A stretch of 60,000 nt of DNA from Liolophura sinensis (taxonomy: Eukaryota; Mollusca; Polyplacophora; Chitonida; Chitonidae), in the NCBI RefSeq assembly GCF_032854445.1, contig NC_088300.1:68734984-68794983 (forward strand), given 5' to 3'. This document shows positions 24,201-34,539 of the stretch, piece by piece. The position numbers and the translations under genes are program-made. The first letter of the stretch is position 1. Each line of letters begins with the position of its first letter. The notes below the pieces were generated by a model, which was not told the origin of the DNA, ran no database searches, and saw nothing but the letters and a program-made list of their open reading frames with translations.

Positions 24201-27200
24201 AAAGACCAGCTTTCTGCCGATAAAAAGTCATATACACGATTCAGTTCCACGGACATTGCTTCTTAGCACCATCAAGTTAAGTTAAAACAAGCGAAAATGA
24301 AAATCTGAACATTAGACAGACAAACGTACCCACCAACTCGACCACCGACAGACAGATCGACCCACCGCGATTCACGATTTATATGTGCCAAATGGTTGCT
24401 GAGATCTTAAACTCGCATTTCACACTATTTCTGTCCTCCCACGACGCCCTCTTCATTTAGTACGCCGGTCCTGTTGCCAATATATTTGAAGTACTGTCTT
24501 ATTGACACCAGATATGACGAGATATGCACCATGATACATTACATACTGATATCGCGTCTGTCGCCAAAATTAGCAATGCTAGTCTAAAAAAATGAAATGG
24601 ACCGTGCTTACAAACATTGCACTGCTCTAGTTTATAAGTTTACAATGTAAACATTCGTTTCCTGCAGTTAGAAAGAAGTACAGAAGAAAAAGTAGAAGAA
24701 TTATTATCCAGTGAAACGGTTTCCATTTGACTTAACTGAATGCGTATATGGACAGTGAATCTTTGCACTGGAAGTACCGTTTAAAATGTTCATTAGCTTA
24801 ATGGTTTCAGCGTGCTTAGCCTTTCAATGTGTCATATTTGTTAAGCAGTTGGTCAACACAGCTGCATCCGTATTCACAAAATCAGCGTTTGCTAAAGATG
24901 TCTGCGCTTTATATCTTAATGGCACGATCCTGTTAGATGAAACATAAATAACTTTTGAATGCGGTGTGGGCAAAGACGATATGCTGCTGTGTGACATAAT
25001 TTGTGATACCGTCGCTGAATATTACACGGTATATCAATTGATTTTATGTCCGTGGTGGTCGGTAAATGACACAGGCCTGTCCCACAACATAACTGTGTAA
25101 AATGACACTTCGGCTACACTTAACTAAATCGTTGAAAACAATCTCAAAATGATGTCTTATGCAGTAATTATCCACATCACTTCAAGAAGTGAATGGGTAA
25201 AGGCTACCTGGTAGCTTAGGCCGCGCAATCTGAGACTAACATTCTGATTGGATAAAATTCTCAAAATGTATGCCTTGATTCACCCCCAACCATCTGTGCA
25301 GTATAATAAAATTCTGTCAGTACATCAGCACTCGAATGCGGGCCATGGACTAGTAGTTAGACGTTCTTGCCTTTCAGTGGCCAGGATTCACAAGATACAG
25401 GTTCAAAACTGGCCTTGAACAAGGAATTTGTTCTCACTCTTCTATGGCACTGGTAACAGTAGGGTGCGACGACGCTTGCGTGACCGTTTGAGCAGTATAA
25501 TAACGCTTGTTCAGAACCATTTATCTTCCCCCTAATAAATAAATAAATGATATCGGCGCTCATATGCTTCCAGGAATACACCTCCACTACAGCGCTTCCA
25601 GACCTACTTATTGCTTCTGCTGGGTTTCTGCGGATTCTCTCTACTCCTCGCTCTACTGTACAATGCCATAAGGAAGCATATTTTCAAGGATTTTCAAAAC
25701 CTGGACAGCACATTTGACGCTGGTGGCCGCGTGACCCTGAGCTTGACGGCTACAACTGTGGCTACACAGCTCCTCTGGCCAGCCGACCTCTTACAGAGTG
25801 CAACAGTCGCTACTAAGGTATATATATGTACATGTAGTAATCACGTGCACTGTGTTGTTACAAACCTATTGGTCTCGTTCATTCGTTGAGAATAGACGGT
25901 ATTGCCTATTCTCGACACGCTCAGTGTGAAATGAAGCCATGCGTAAGATTTATGTGTCCGCTCGTACACAGGAAGGACTACGTACGGATAGTGGTGAGTT
26001 TACCCTGAAGAAATGCAAAAAGCCAATGCTAAATTTCAAGGAAAGAACCAATATAGATACAATGTTAACTATATCGCACAACACAAACACATAACATAAT
26101 TTAGAACAGGCTCTACATAAAGTTATTGACTGATGTAACAAAATAAACGAGGAACCTTTTCCGCCTACAGCAAATTTGTCCAAGCTATGTAGTCTGCCAT
26201 TTAATCCTTCTTTTACGATGACGATTTGCGGTTGAAGTGCTGACGTAGCACTCATTGACTGCAAAAGAACAGGGGTCAAGTCAGCCTGGGGCCCGACTAA
26301 ACATTGGGCAGGAAAAGTAACATATCTGAATTGTTATTTATCTAACCATACAAAGCGTATATATTACCCCATGAGCTCAGAAGTGTTCCAAAGATCCCGA
26401 GAAACAGTGTCAGACTGAGGATGTTTTCGTTCAAAGTATATAAATCTATACCATGTCGCCATATTGTGATGATCGTTGAGGCATGCGCCATCTTAGCGCT
26501 TCCGGTCAGAGCCAAAGTGACCCATGTACATGGTATTTATTAGGACGTGCATGTACAAGATACCAGCTAAAAAAATCCGGGAATAAATCGGTTGTCATAT
26601 TTAAAATGATTTCATTGATTTATTTATTTGATTGGTGTTTTACGCCGTACTCAACAATATTTCACTTATACGTCGGCGGCCAGCATTATAGTGGGAGGAA
26701 ACCGGGCAGAGCCCGGGGAAAACCCACGGCCACCCGCAGGTTGTTGACACGTACGGCCATTTAACATGATATAATATGGTGTAATTCGTGTATGCCAAGT
26801 ATGGCGGTCGGATCTGGTCTTGAGCTTTCTCCATTAGTCTGAGCTGAGATTGATTTCAATACACCCATCAAGAACTTGTATATACATTACGGTCAACTCC
26901 TGAAGGTTTTGCAAGGACATTGGAGGGGTACTTCATCACATGAGCTATTTGCCTGTAGTACTTCTATTACTACCAGTTTTTTCTCTCTTGCACTTACAGG
27001 TGATTTCTTAGGTGCACAAAGCTGAAGTTCTGATATGTAGCATGAGGCACCTTTTCAATGAAAAAGAGATGGGTATAAGTGCACTTCATTTAACCCAGGC
27101 AAGGGATTTATATGTACGTAAAAGTTGCAATACAGTTGGTGCAAACCCTTACACCCACTGCACTTTGTTTGTTCTACAGAATGGACTGGCGGGGCCTCTT

Positions 27201-30200
27201 TGGTATTCTGTGGGGGTTGTGATCAACGTGTTGCTTTTTCCTTTGCTGTCAGTGGAGGTGAAGACAAAGGCTCCAGGGGCTAAGACCTACCTACAGGTAA
27301 CACGGCTAGACTAGATGGGACGGGGTAGTAGAATTTGGCTACACAAAATTTTAAACGACATCAAAGAAGTGGAATGAAAAAGTTTGAAAGTGCTATGTAG
27401 TTTTTATTTATTTAATTGGTGTTAACTGGCCAGCATTATAGTGGAGGAATCCGGGCAGTGCCTGGGGAAACCCACGACCATCCGCAGGCTGCTGTAAAAC
27501 CTTCTCACGCACAGTCGGAGAGGACGCCAGCATGAAATGGACTTGAATTCACAGCGACAGCATTGGTGAGAGGCTCCTGGGTCATTACACTGCGCTAGCG
27601 CGCTAACCAACTGAGCCAGTGTCCAAATATTATCCCTGATTTACCGTGAAATCATCACTTAAAACCGTGTTGTAGTCTAAGTAGTATGCCAACTAAAACT
27701 CCAAGAATCTAGAGACACAGGGATTACAATATGTCTTGTCTTTCAATAACGGATTCTGAGTTTTCCGTTTCGCCGCAGACCAAGCGAAAATATCACAAAA
27801 TATTCTGATGTCATTATTTTAAAGACCTTTGGTTCATTCACGTCCTCGACAAACGCAGCGTACTAAAATGAACTACTGTAAATCAAGATAGCTATTCTAA
27901 CCTCAAACCTTAACAAAGATATTAGAATCAACAACACTGTTTGCACTTACCGCTATATAATAAATGACTGCTTTTTGCTTGTAGATCATTCAAGCCCGAT
28001 TTGGCTCTGTCCCTCACATCACTTACACGATTTTCGCGCTGGTGACAAACGTGGTCATAACGTCATGTCTGGTCCTAGCCGCCAGGGCCACCATTCGTTC
28101 CTTGACCGCCGACGCTTCGGACGAGATGGTCGTCATCATTCTAGCCATCATGTTCGGATCCTACTCCTTCGTCGGCGGGCTCGGCACGACCTTCTATGTA
28201 TCCTACTTCAATGCGTCCTTGATATTCGTTATGTTAATGATTTTAATCCTGAACGTTTTCTACCTGGATAACGACTACGGCGGGGCTTTGGGTTCTATTC
28301 ATAAAATGTACACCGCCCTCAACTGCACGGTGGGACCGGAAGGCAATGAAGGGAGAAGTTTCTTGACGTTTCGTTCGGAAGGTTCTCTCATATTCGGGGT
28401 CATTGGAATCTTTCTGGCATCCTCAGTGACGTTTTGCGACCAGGCGTCTTGGCAGAGTAGAATCGCAGCCAAACCAACACAAGGGGTCCTAGGGTTTTTG
28501 ATAGCCGCCTTCATCTGGTATGCAATTCCATCCACGCTGGCGACCACTACTGGAATGGCCTACATAGCCTACAGCTCCGAGCAAGGGTCTTACTTCCTCC
28601 CTGAGTCTGAACTTAACGAAGGTAAACAAAAACTGCCATAACCAACTCCAAGTACAGATATACACTATGAACAAAAAATAAAGCACACAGTCTGTGTACA
28701 CCACAGTTACAGCTATAAATAGTCGATCTCTTTAATTAGAGAAATAGTTTATCAATACAATTGAAACATCTGATGAAGGAAAGGATACATGGAGTTTAAA
28801 TCGCGATTTTATCAGTTGAATGTAAGGAAACTGACGGACATTTTCAGCGCATATGTTCAACATGGATGTGGAATAACCTTTACTTTTTGTCAATAGTATA
28901 TTTTAAACTTCAGTCTAATGTTACAATTTTTTGTCATTATGGAATACATCGAATACACATGATGTCTGAAACATGATACTAAAAGATTTCTAACACTTTT
29001 AGATTTAGTTCTTAGTTTGGAAACTGTTTTTCTTCCACAAATTCTAATAGTTCATCGGCCATCAAGTAGATGGAATCAACAGATTTGGGTGAATAATACA
29101 TAATTCTCTGTCGTCACTTACCTCCCAGTAAACCAAACAATTAATTTATCGTGAAGGGTACCTAGAAAACATCTTGACCTTTTTGTGATGCGGACACTGG
29201 CAATTGAGACACCGACGCTGCACATTAACGTTTTTACAATCCAGACAGTGTTAGTTATCATACTTCATAAGAGTGATTCATGCTTTCTATTGGCCATTGC
29301 ATTATATTTAGCGAAGCATGATGGACAACGATCACGTGCTTAAAGAAAGCAACATCCCCCTCACAGGGTAATATCCAGCGTTCACGAGGCAATAGCCAAC
29401 GACCTTGGGGCTAGTATCCAACGATCACGTGCGTTTATTCTCCAGCAGTTACCTCTCTTTGTATGTTCTCTGATGTCTGCTTGTTTGTAAAGAGCCGGGC
29501 CTCGCTATCAATGTATAAATTGAGCGAATAGATGTTCACTTCTCTCGAACTGACAATTTTTGATGTCTCATCCTGCAGCATGAACTGTCATTATACCTCA
29601 TGTATAATTACCTTTACCCTCACTGGCTAAAACCACGTAACGTTGCACCTTTGTAATGCAGTTCGCGCGTGGTCGGCTTCAGTCAGTTTCATTAGATACA
29701 TTTTCTGTGATAAAGCAGATCGGAAATCGACACCCTGACATATCTAACATCATGATGTCATTCGCTATAACACACACCCCCTCCCCCTTTCCAAAACGCT
29801 TTACTAATGCATAAGACTCATTGCTTTTCGTCAGTCGTATTCTGGGCGGACCAAATCTTAACCCAGCTCTTCCTGTTGTAGGGTTCGTCACACCGTTTAT
29901 TACGTCACGGCTACTGGGTGAAACCGGTGCCTTTATGGTTTTGTCCATGGTCTCCATGGCGCTCATGTCTACGGGGTCAGGAGAGGTCATGGCAGTATCG
30001 TCAATTCTCGTGTACGATATCTTCCAGAAATACATCAGACCATACAGGTATGCAGACATTACCAGCATCCCAAATTTGATTGTTGAGTGTAATGCTTATT
30101 TTGACTTTCCAATTCATTTTAATATGCAAATACTAGCACTAATACCTCTCACGCTGATAAAACATTCATTTGAAAAACCATCTGTTAAATTTAAAGCGTA

Positions 30201-33081
30201 GAAGTTTTTTAAATTTAATTAAAGGATTTAAACAGATTACACCCCATTTTTGGAATAGGGAATAGCGAATAAATCGTTATAAATTGGTGAACATCAATAT
30301 ATACAGATAAAGAAAGCAACTGAAAAACTGCAGTATCGCTTATATGAATGAATGAGTGAATAACTGGGGCTTAACGCGATATCGGCAATTTTTCAGCCAT
30401 ATCGTGGCGATGGCCTTAATGAAGATCATTGCCTCCCTAATCACGTCGGTTCCAAGCAGTGTAAATAACACATCATTCTGCAGTGCTTGTGAAGTACGGT
30501 ACCTTCAATAAATCTTTGATTTATGGCCACAGCTACAATCTGTGATATATTGCCCATAAGAATAAACGTGTAGATCCCTGGTATAACCAAGTCAGTTTTC
30601 CCACTGGTATGTGTGAAAAACCTGTAACACTGCCCGTTTTGGTTCCAGGCGCAATTTGCCGCCTGGGCACTGTATACTGTGTGGAAAGTCGAACAAAGGA
30701 AATTACCAAACAGGATATCAGTCCGACATGGATGATGGCAAAGACCAGTCCTGCTCCTGCGTCCGTGTAGACCATTGTGAGGCATGTAAGACAGACCTGT
30801 CTGACACACGGCTTTACGGCAAGGCGTACCAATGTCCGACCCACGGGAGATACCGGCACTACCAGGACACGCTGATCCGCTACAAGGACTGGTGTATCGT
30901 CTGGGTATCTTTACTCATCGTCCCCTTCGGCTTGTTAGTCTTTACCTCGGGCATTGACCTGAACTGGGCCTTCACCGCAGGCTGTGTGATCACTATTGGG
31001 TTCTGTCCGGCCGTCTTCCTTTGCATCATCTGGGTCAAAACAACTGGCATTGCAATAACAATAGGTAAGAGCTTTAACAGAATTATGAGAAGTCTAAGCC
31101 CCTCTATAGTGATAACAACATAGATTTATTTATATATCTGATTGTTGTTCAAAAAGCCAGGCTTTACCCGGACATTTTTGGAAAAAATACTTATCGGCTA
31201 ATCAAATCAAATTTTCTCTATTTACAACAAATAGTTCAAATTAATGCCTTTCATAAATATCCGACTCATATATGTACTTTTTTGTAATGTTAAAATTATT
31301 CTAAATTTAGAAACAAAACTTATAAAGTGACCGGCATAATAAATTTTACGAATTTTATTACCTATTTTGAAGTACAGTGGCAGTCAATTTTATGGGTTTA
31401 GGAAATCGAGGTACCCGGGGTATAAACCACTGGCCTTTGGAAAGTTTTTGACGAACGTCCCTACATGTGAGGAACACATATGCACACCATAATGGCGGAA
31501 TACAAACGGTCTTTAAAGGTTATATTGCGCAAACGTTCTCTTATCGTTCTCAAGACCTTACAAACAGTAAGAGCGTGAGAATCTACAAAGTGCCTTTCCA
31601 AGGTCGGGTTAAAGACTCACTTCATTTAACGTAATTAGTTCCCTATGGGTTTACCGGGCGGGGAGGTAGAAGTTTGCACCTCATCTGCCAGTCCATGAAT
31701 CCGTGACAAAGATCCATACATTTTTTGAATTCCACATTATAGTTTTAGAGTTGAATTTCTGACATGTGTTACACATGTCATATCACATTATCTCACCTCG
31801 GTCATTGTTGGCTGTCCTCAGGTTTCGGGTTTCCTATTTGGATATAATGGTTCTTTTGTTGATTTTTGTATTCATTGAATATTAACTCCTACGTCTTCTA
31901 TCGTGTCATATCTAAACATTCTGTTTATTACAATTTCGCTCCACGCTTGTAAACCAAATACTATTCGGCATATCATCCTTCATGTGATTCATGGATTTGC
32001 TCCACAAATATAATAACTTGTATTCTATTTGTGTAGCGTTCCGTATGCATGGTATCTGTATGCTAGCTGTTGGCAAATACACACATAGGTAGTGTTTTGG
32101 TACATTCTCCTACTGTGTAATAATCATCGAAAAGCAGATCGCGGGCACCCTACCAAGACACATAACGTCACACAGCGCCCCCCCCCCCCCCCCCCCGCAC
32201 TTTTTTCATGGAAGATCCTCTACTTTTATTACTACATAAAAGTATCGTTCTTCTAGTCCAAGTGCTGTTCATCTCTTAAATTTTTGGGTGTCCGTTTTTT
32301 ATTCCCATGACTACGAAAGAATGGGCACAGTTATCACTGTTACGTGGCGTACCTTGAAAAAATTTTTGACAGAGCACATCAGCATCACCAAACATAGTAC
32401 TACATAATCCTAAATCGTTCAATATCTTTTTCTTTGTATGTACCAGGCGGAATAGTCGGTTTAATATCTGGTATCGCCGTCACTCTTGGATTGGCGACAA
32501 CCTATGATGGCGGGTTATCCGACTTCCTGACAAACACAGGTCAGGACTACAGCGTATTGGGAGGCTGTTGTACTAGCTTCGGCGTCAGCCTCATCCTTAT
32601 TATCATCGTCTCACTGTGCACTCACAAGATCAAACAGGATGAGGATGCTGACGACGAATGGATGAAAACCGTCGCCATACGCAATCCGCTGCAACCATGG
32701 GAATTGACATTCATCGAGGACTTCCCCAAAGTAAGAGACGGCTACATACCAGATCATAAGGACATGGGCAAACGGTTCAGATCAGCTAAGATTATCGCAC
32801 TCGTCGGCAGTTTGTCCGGGATAATTGTGTTGATGTTCATCTTACCTGGTATCATGTCAAGTCTGTACGTAATGACAGAGTCGCAGTTCACGCACTGGGT
32901 GCGTTTCTGTCACGTGTGGACATTCATAGCGGCTGCGTTCGTCATTTTCGCACCTCCTATTCAGGAGATTGTCAGCATCAGCAGGCAGTACAGACGACTG
33001 AATAGACTTTCTCAGGAAGCATCTTCAACCGAGATTTCAACGTCAGATTCTTACGCGAGATACGATACAACTGGGCTATAG
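18153..33081 (+). CDS. DUR3: DUR3-like urea transporter (sodium:solute symporter family), complete, seven exons
   Basis: Exons 18153-18283, 25574-25817, 27180-27296, 27985-28621, 29882-30047, 30649-31064 and 32447-33081 join in phases 2, 0, 0, 1, 2, 1 to 2346 nt, or 781 residues plus stop. DUR3 proteins are SSF-fold carriers taking up urea, usually proton- or sodium-driven, in the plasma membrane; animal forms are typically annotated as DUR3-like. Matching blocks: ATQLLWPADLLQSATVATK (res. about 107-125), TFCDQASWQSRIAA in exon 4, and STGSGEVMAVSSILVYDIF in exon 5. About 13-15 hydrophobic spans are visible. Residues 440-497 form a Cys/His-rich loop (C440, C443, C467, C469, H474, C475, C478, C494, H497). 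The N-terminus is signal-like, followed by an N-I-T glycosylation site. Urea as substrate is inferred from family. Confidence 0.85.
18532..18616 (+). repeat. 85-bp dispersed repeat, copy 1
   Basis: Starts TTTAAGCGTGGGTAAGAG and ends AAGAGGTATATTGGT; nearly identical to 19367-19451. Confidence 0.8.
19367..19451 (+). repeat. 85-bp dispersed repeat, copy 2
   Basis: Same orientation as copy 1, about 4 differences, 835 nt away. Flanks are unrelated, so this is not a larger duplication. Confidence 0.8.
19992..20114. repeat. 53-bp tandem duplication
   Basis: GCATACTCCTCACAGCGCAC starts at 19992 and 20045, with a third partial start at 20098. CACAGCGCG-type fragments continue to about 20215. Confidence 0.8.
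20117..20155 (+). mobile_element. GTGAG-tailed SINE, 3' end fragment
   Basis: TACGACGTTAAACCCGAAGC then CACTCACTCAC: the last about 40 nt of the second family. Confidence 0.75.
22561..22817 (-). mobile_element. SINE, full length but old
   Basis: All regions recognisable (GATTGGAGTTTTACGCC to the tRNA-like head near CACTGGTGAGAGG) but heavily substituted, with a short internal rearrangement at CATAATGCTGGCCG. Confidence 0.8.
22922..23405 (+). mobile_element. Foldback/MITE family A, copy 1
   Basis: About 450-480 bp with long imperfect inverted arms (about 130 nt each): AAAACCATGCGTAAAAATAC at the left, and AAAACTATACATAAATATAC as the reverse complement of the right end. It is full-length homologous to 48595-49075 in the opposite orientation. 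No coding capacity. Confidence 0.75.
25574..25817 (+). CDS. DUR3: DUR3-like exon 2 (TM1-TM2)
   Basis: 244 nt, acceptor CTTCCAG, donor AAG/GTATAT, phase 2 in and phase 0 out. It encodes a Leu-rich helix (YLLLLLGFCGFSLLLALL), a basic loop, and the second helix with the family-typical ATQLLWPADLLQSATVA. Confidence 0.88.
26619..26760 (-). mobile_element. SINE, 5'-truncated
   Basis: Tail TTTATTTATTTGATTGG, body to GTTGTTGACACGTACGGCC. Lies in intron 2 of the DUR3-like gene. Confidence 0.9.
27180..27296 (+). CDS. DUR3: DUR3-like exon 3
   Basis: 117 nt, 39 codons, phase 0 on both sides; acceptor TTCTACAG, donor CAG/GTAACA. It encodes NGLAGPLWYSVGVVINVLLF followed by VEVKTKAPGAKTYLQ. This is the position where SSF proteins have G.xxPxWY and a basic K.xxPxAxT segment. 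Confidence 0.88.
27401..27619 (-). mobile_element. SINE with internal deletion
   Basis: Full tRNA-like head, but about 38 nt between TTGGTGTT and GGCCAGCATTATAG are missing, removing the CTCAAGAATATTTCAC box present in other copies. Confidence 0.88.
27985..28621 (+). CDS. DUR3: DUR3-like exon 4 (central transmembrane core)
   Basis: 637 nt, acceptor CTTGTAG, donor AAG/GTAAAC, phase 0 in and phase 1 out; residues 165-376. It begins IIQARFGSVPHITY, then four or more helices, including GSYSFVGGLGTTFYVSYF, a Cys-containing outer loop (TALNCTVG, with N-C-T a possible glycosylation site), and the conserved DQASWQSRIAAKP segment of DUR3-type carriers. Confidence 0.92.
29882..30047 (+). CDS. DUR3: DUR3-like exon 5
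   Basis: 166 nt, acceptor GTTGTAG, donor ACAG/GTATGC, phase 1 in and phase 2 out. It encodes GFVTPFITSRLLGETGAFMV then MSTGSGEVMAVSSILVYDIF, ending KYIRPYR. The STxSxExxAVSS.xxYDI block is one of the best-conserved stretches of the family. Confidence 0.9.
30345..30440 (-). mobile_element. GTGAG-tailed SINE fragment
   Basis: GAATGAATGAGTGAATAAC, GGGGCTTAACGCGATATCGG, CAATTTTTCAGCCATAT; intron 5 of the DUR3-like gene. Confidence 0.75.
30649..31064 (+). CDS. DUR3: DUR3-like exon 6 (Cys/His-rich loop and two helices)
   Basis: 416 nt, acceptor GTTCCAG, donor ATAG/GTAAGA, phase 2 in and phase 1 out. Residues 433-500 hold C-x2-C, C-x-C, HC-x2-C and C-x2-H, then RYRHYQDTLIRYKDWCIVWV and two hydrophobic helices. 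The loop follows the YDIFxKYIRPYR segment and is probably cytosolic; zinc binding is inferred from the ligand pattern only. Confidence 0.88.
32175..32197. repeat. Poly-C tract
   Basis: Run of about 22 C within intron 6 of the DUR3-like gene. Confidence 0.8.
32447..33081 (+). CDS. DUR3: DUR3-like exon 7 (C-terminus and stop)
   Basis: 635 nt, acceptor GTACCAG, stop TAG at 33079-33081. It encodes four hydrophobic spans, including ISGIAVTLGLATTYDGGLSD and KIIALVGSLSGIIVLMFILP, an acidic loop (KQDEDADDEWMKT), and a Ser/Thr-rich cytosolic tail ending SYARYDTTGL. An ATTAAA lies at 33112-33117, 31 nt after the stop; the true polyadenylation site is not clear. Confidence 0.9.
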
Positions 33082-33338
33082 GGTGATATTCATGTTGCGT
33101 ACTTAATGGACATTAAATGCTCCATTAGAATTATTTTTGCCTACTTTCATTGTAACACAGTTACGTTGAATCAGCTTACAGTTCTAAAATTTTGTAGTTT
33201 ATGTGGAAACTTGACCGAAGTAAACAGGGTGACTAAATGATAGCCACCCATAACATTACTAATGAAATCGTAACTAACAAATCTGTAACTTTGGTTTATC
33301 ACATTCTGCTGAATACGAATATAGCGAAAATTAGCCCT

Positions 33339-33948
33339 GGTGACTATCACTTCACGTTTTAATATTTTTTTGGCGCTCGCATAGCCATGGCTGGGCCCCA
33401 TTCACCCCTGAATCGCCCCTGAAATGCGAAACTTTCGGAAAACAGTTGATTATACCAAAACCGCCAGACAGACAAAATCCCGGGCCGTCGACCATCCCAA
33501 AGGTAAATATCCATCCATATTTCAGCAAGTTCAATCTGCCCGCTGATACCAACTTGCAAAAATGGCTGTTGTCTTCCGTCTGTTATGATACGATGAATAT
33601 CCTGGTTCCGGGACCTCGCGACTGCAAACGTTGGGAACGCGTGGTCCAGAAACCCGGATTGTGTATATGATGGGTGGCCATCTCTGTGAAGTTCAAGACA
33701 ACAGATAAGTTGAACTTGCTGAAATATGAATAGATATCTGCCTTTGGAGTGATTGACATCTCGGGATGTTACCTGTCTGGCACTCTAGACCCTAAGTATT
33801 GTAAAGGCGTAACTGGTCATACGAGGGAGATTAGAAATCGACTTGTTTTCCGAAATTTTCCGATGCTTCCTTCAGGGATGAACGGGACCGAGCCGTGACT
33901 ATGCGAGCCCCAGTACAAATACGAAAAATGCGAAGTGATAGTTATTCA
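33339..33948. mobile_element. Foldback element just 3' of the DUR3-like gene
   Basis: About 610 bp with two arms of roughly 215-250 nt that pair over nearly their whole length. GCTCGCATAGCCATGGCTGG at 33375 is mirrored by the reverse complement of 33880-33910, and CATATTTCAGCAAGTTCAA at 33518 by the reverse complement of 33711-33729. The loop is about 90 nt. No transposase frame. Confidence 0.8.
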
Positions 33949-34345
33949 TATCCACCAAATATTTTCAGCAAAATGTGTTACAAAGAATGCCATTGAAAAC
34001 TAAGACATTGGGAGTTTTTGAGACCTAATCGTTTATAAACTTTGCAAAAAAAGGACAGTTCAGGTATAACGGCATAACTGTCTCTGCTACCCTCACTTCC
34101 AACTACCGGCCAGTTTGAACCACTTCACTTTTCGAACTCGGATTCCATTTACTCTTAATTTGTTGATGCATCTGTAATATATGTATGGCCCTTGTTCTGA
34201 AACGGTTAAAACTGAATTATTGCGTGCCTAAATTTACACGATTTTTGCATCAAAATGGGCCCGCATTTTTCGGAAACAACTATAATGAACGTTTTTGTTA
34301 TCTCCTCCACTCTTCTTACAGACTCATCTGAAAAACTGAAAAGTT

Positions 34346-34539
34346 GCTAGCTGGGCGCAATGACCGAGAAGCCTCTCTCCAATGTGGTCTCCGATTTCAA
34401 GTACAGTTCATGCTGGCTTCCTTTCTGGTTTTCCCAGAGCTCTACCAGGTTTCCTCCCACCATAATGCTGGCCGCCGTCGTATAAGTGAAATATTCTTGA
34501 GTATGGCGTAAAACACCAATTAAATAAATAAACAAATAA
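34346..34539 (+). mobile_element. SINE, 5'-truncated
   Basis: GCTAGCTGGGCGCAATGACC to the AAATAAATAAACAAATAA tail; the B-box region is mutated. Confidence 0.88.

Larger units (their letters stand above)
18284..25573. other. Intron 1 of the DUR3-like gene
   Basis: 7.3 kb, by far the longest intron of the gene. It contains two copies of an 85-bp sequence (18532-18616 and 19367-19451), a 53-bp tandem duplication (19992-20114), a GTGAG-type SINE tail, a decayed SINE (22561-22817) and a foldback element (about 22922-23405). The intervals 20350-22500 and 23450-25570 show nothing else that I can identify. Confidence 0.55.
25818..32446. other. Introns 2-6 of the DUR3-like gene (excluding exons)
   Basis: Introns 25818-27179, 27297-27984, 28622-29881, 30048-30648 and 31065-32446, all GT-AG. 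SINEs lie at 26619-26760 and 27401-27619, a GTGAG-type fragment at 30345-30440, and a poly-C run at about 32175-32197. The rest is unannotated AT-rich DNA. Confidence 0.6.

Noticed and set aside
25950-26279. 109-codon open frame on the minus strand in the DUR3-like intron 2
   Set aside because: No domain or family resemblance, and no splice context linking it to another exon.
30441-30859. Two open frames on the minus strand over DUR3-like exon 6
   Set aside because: Shadow frames of the real exon on the plus strand.
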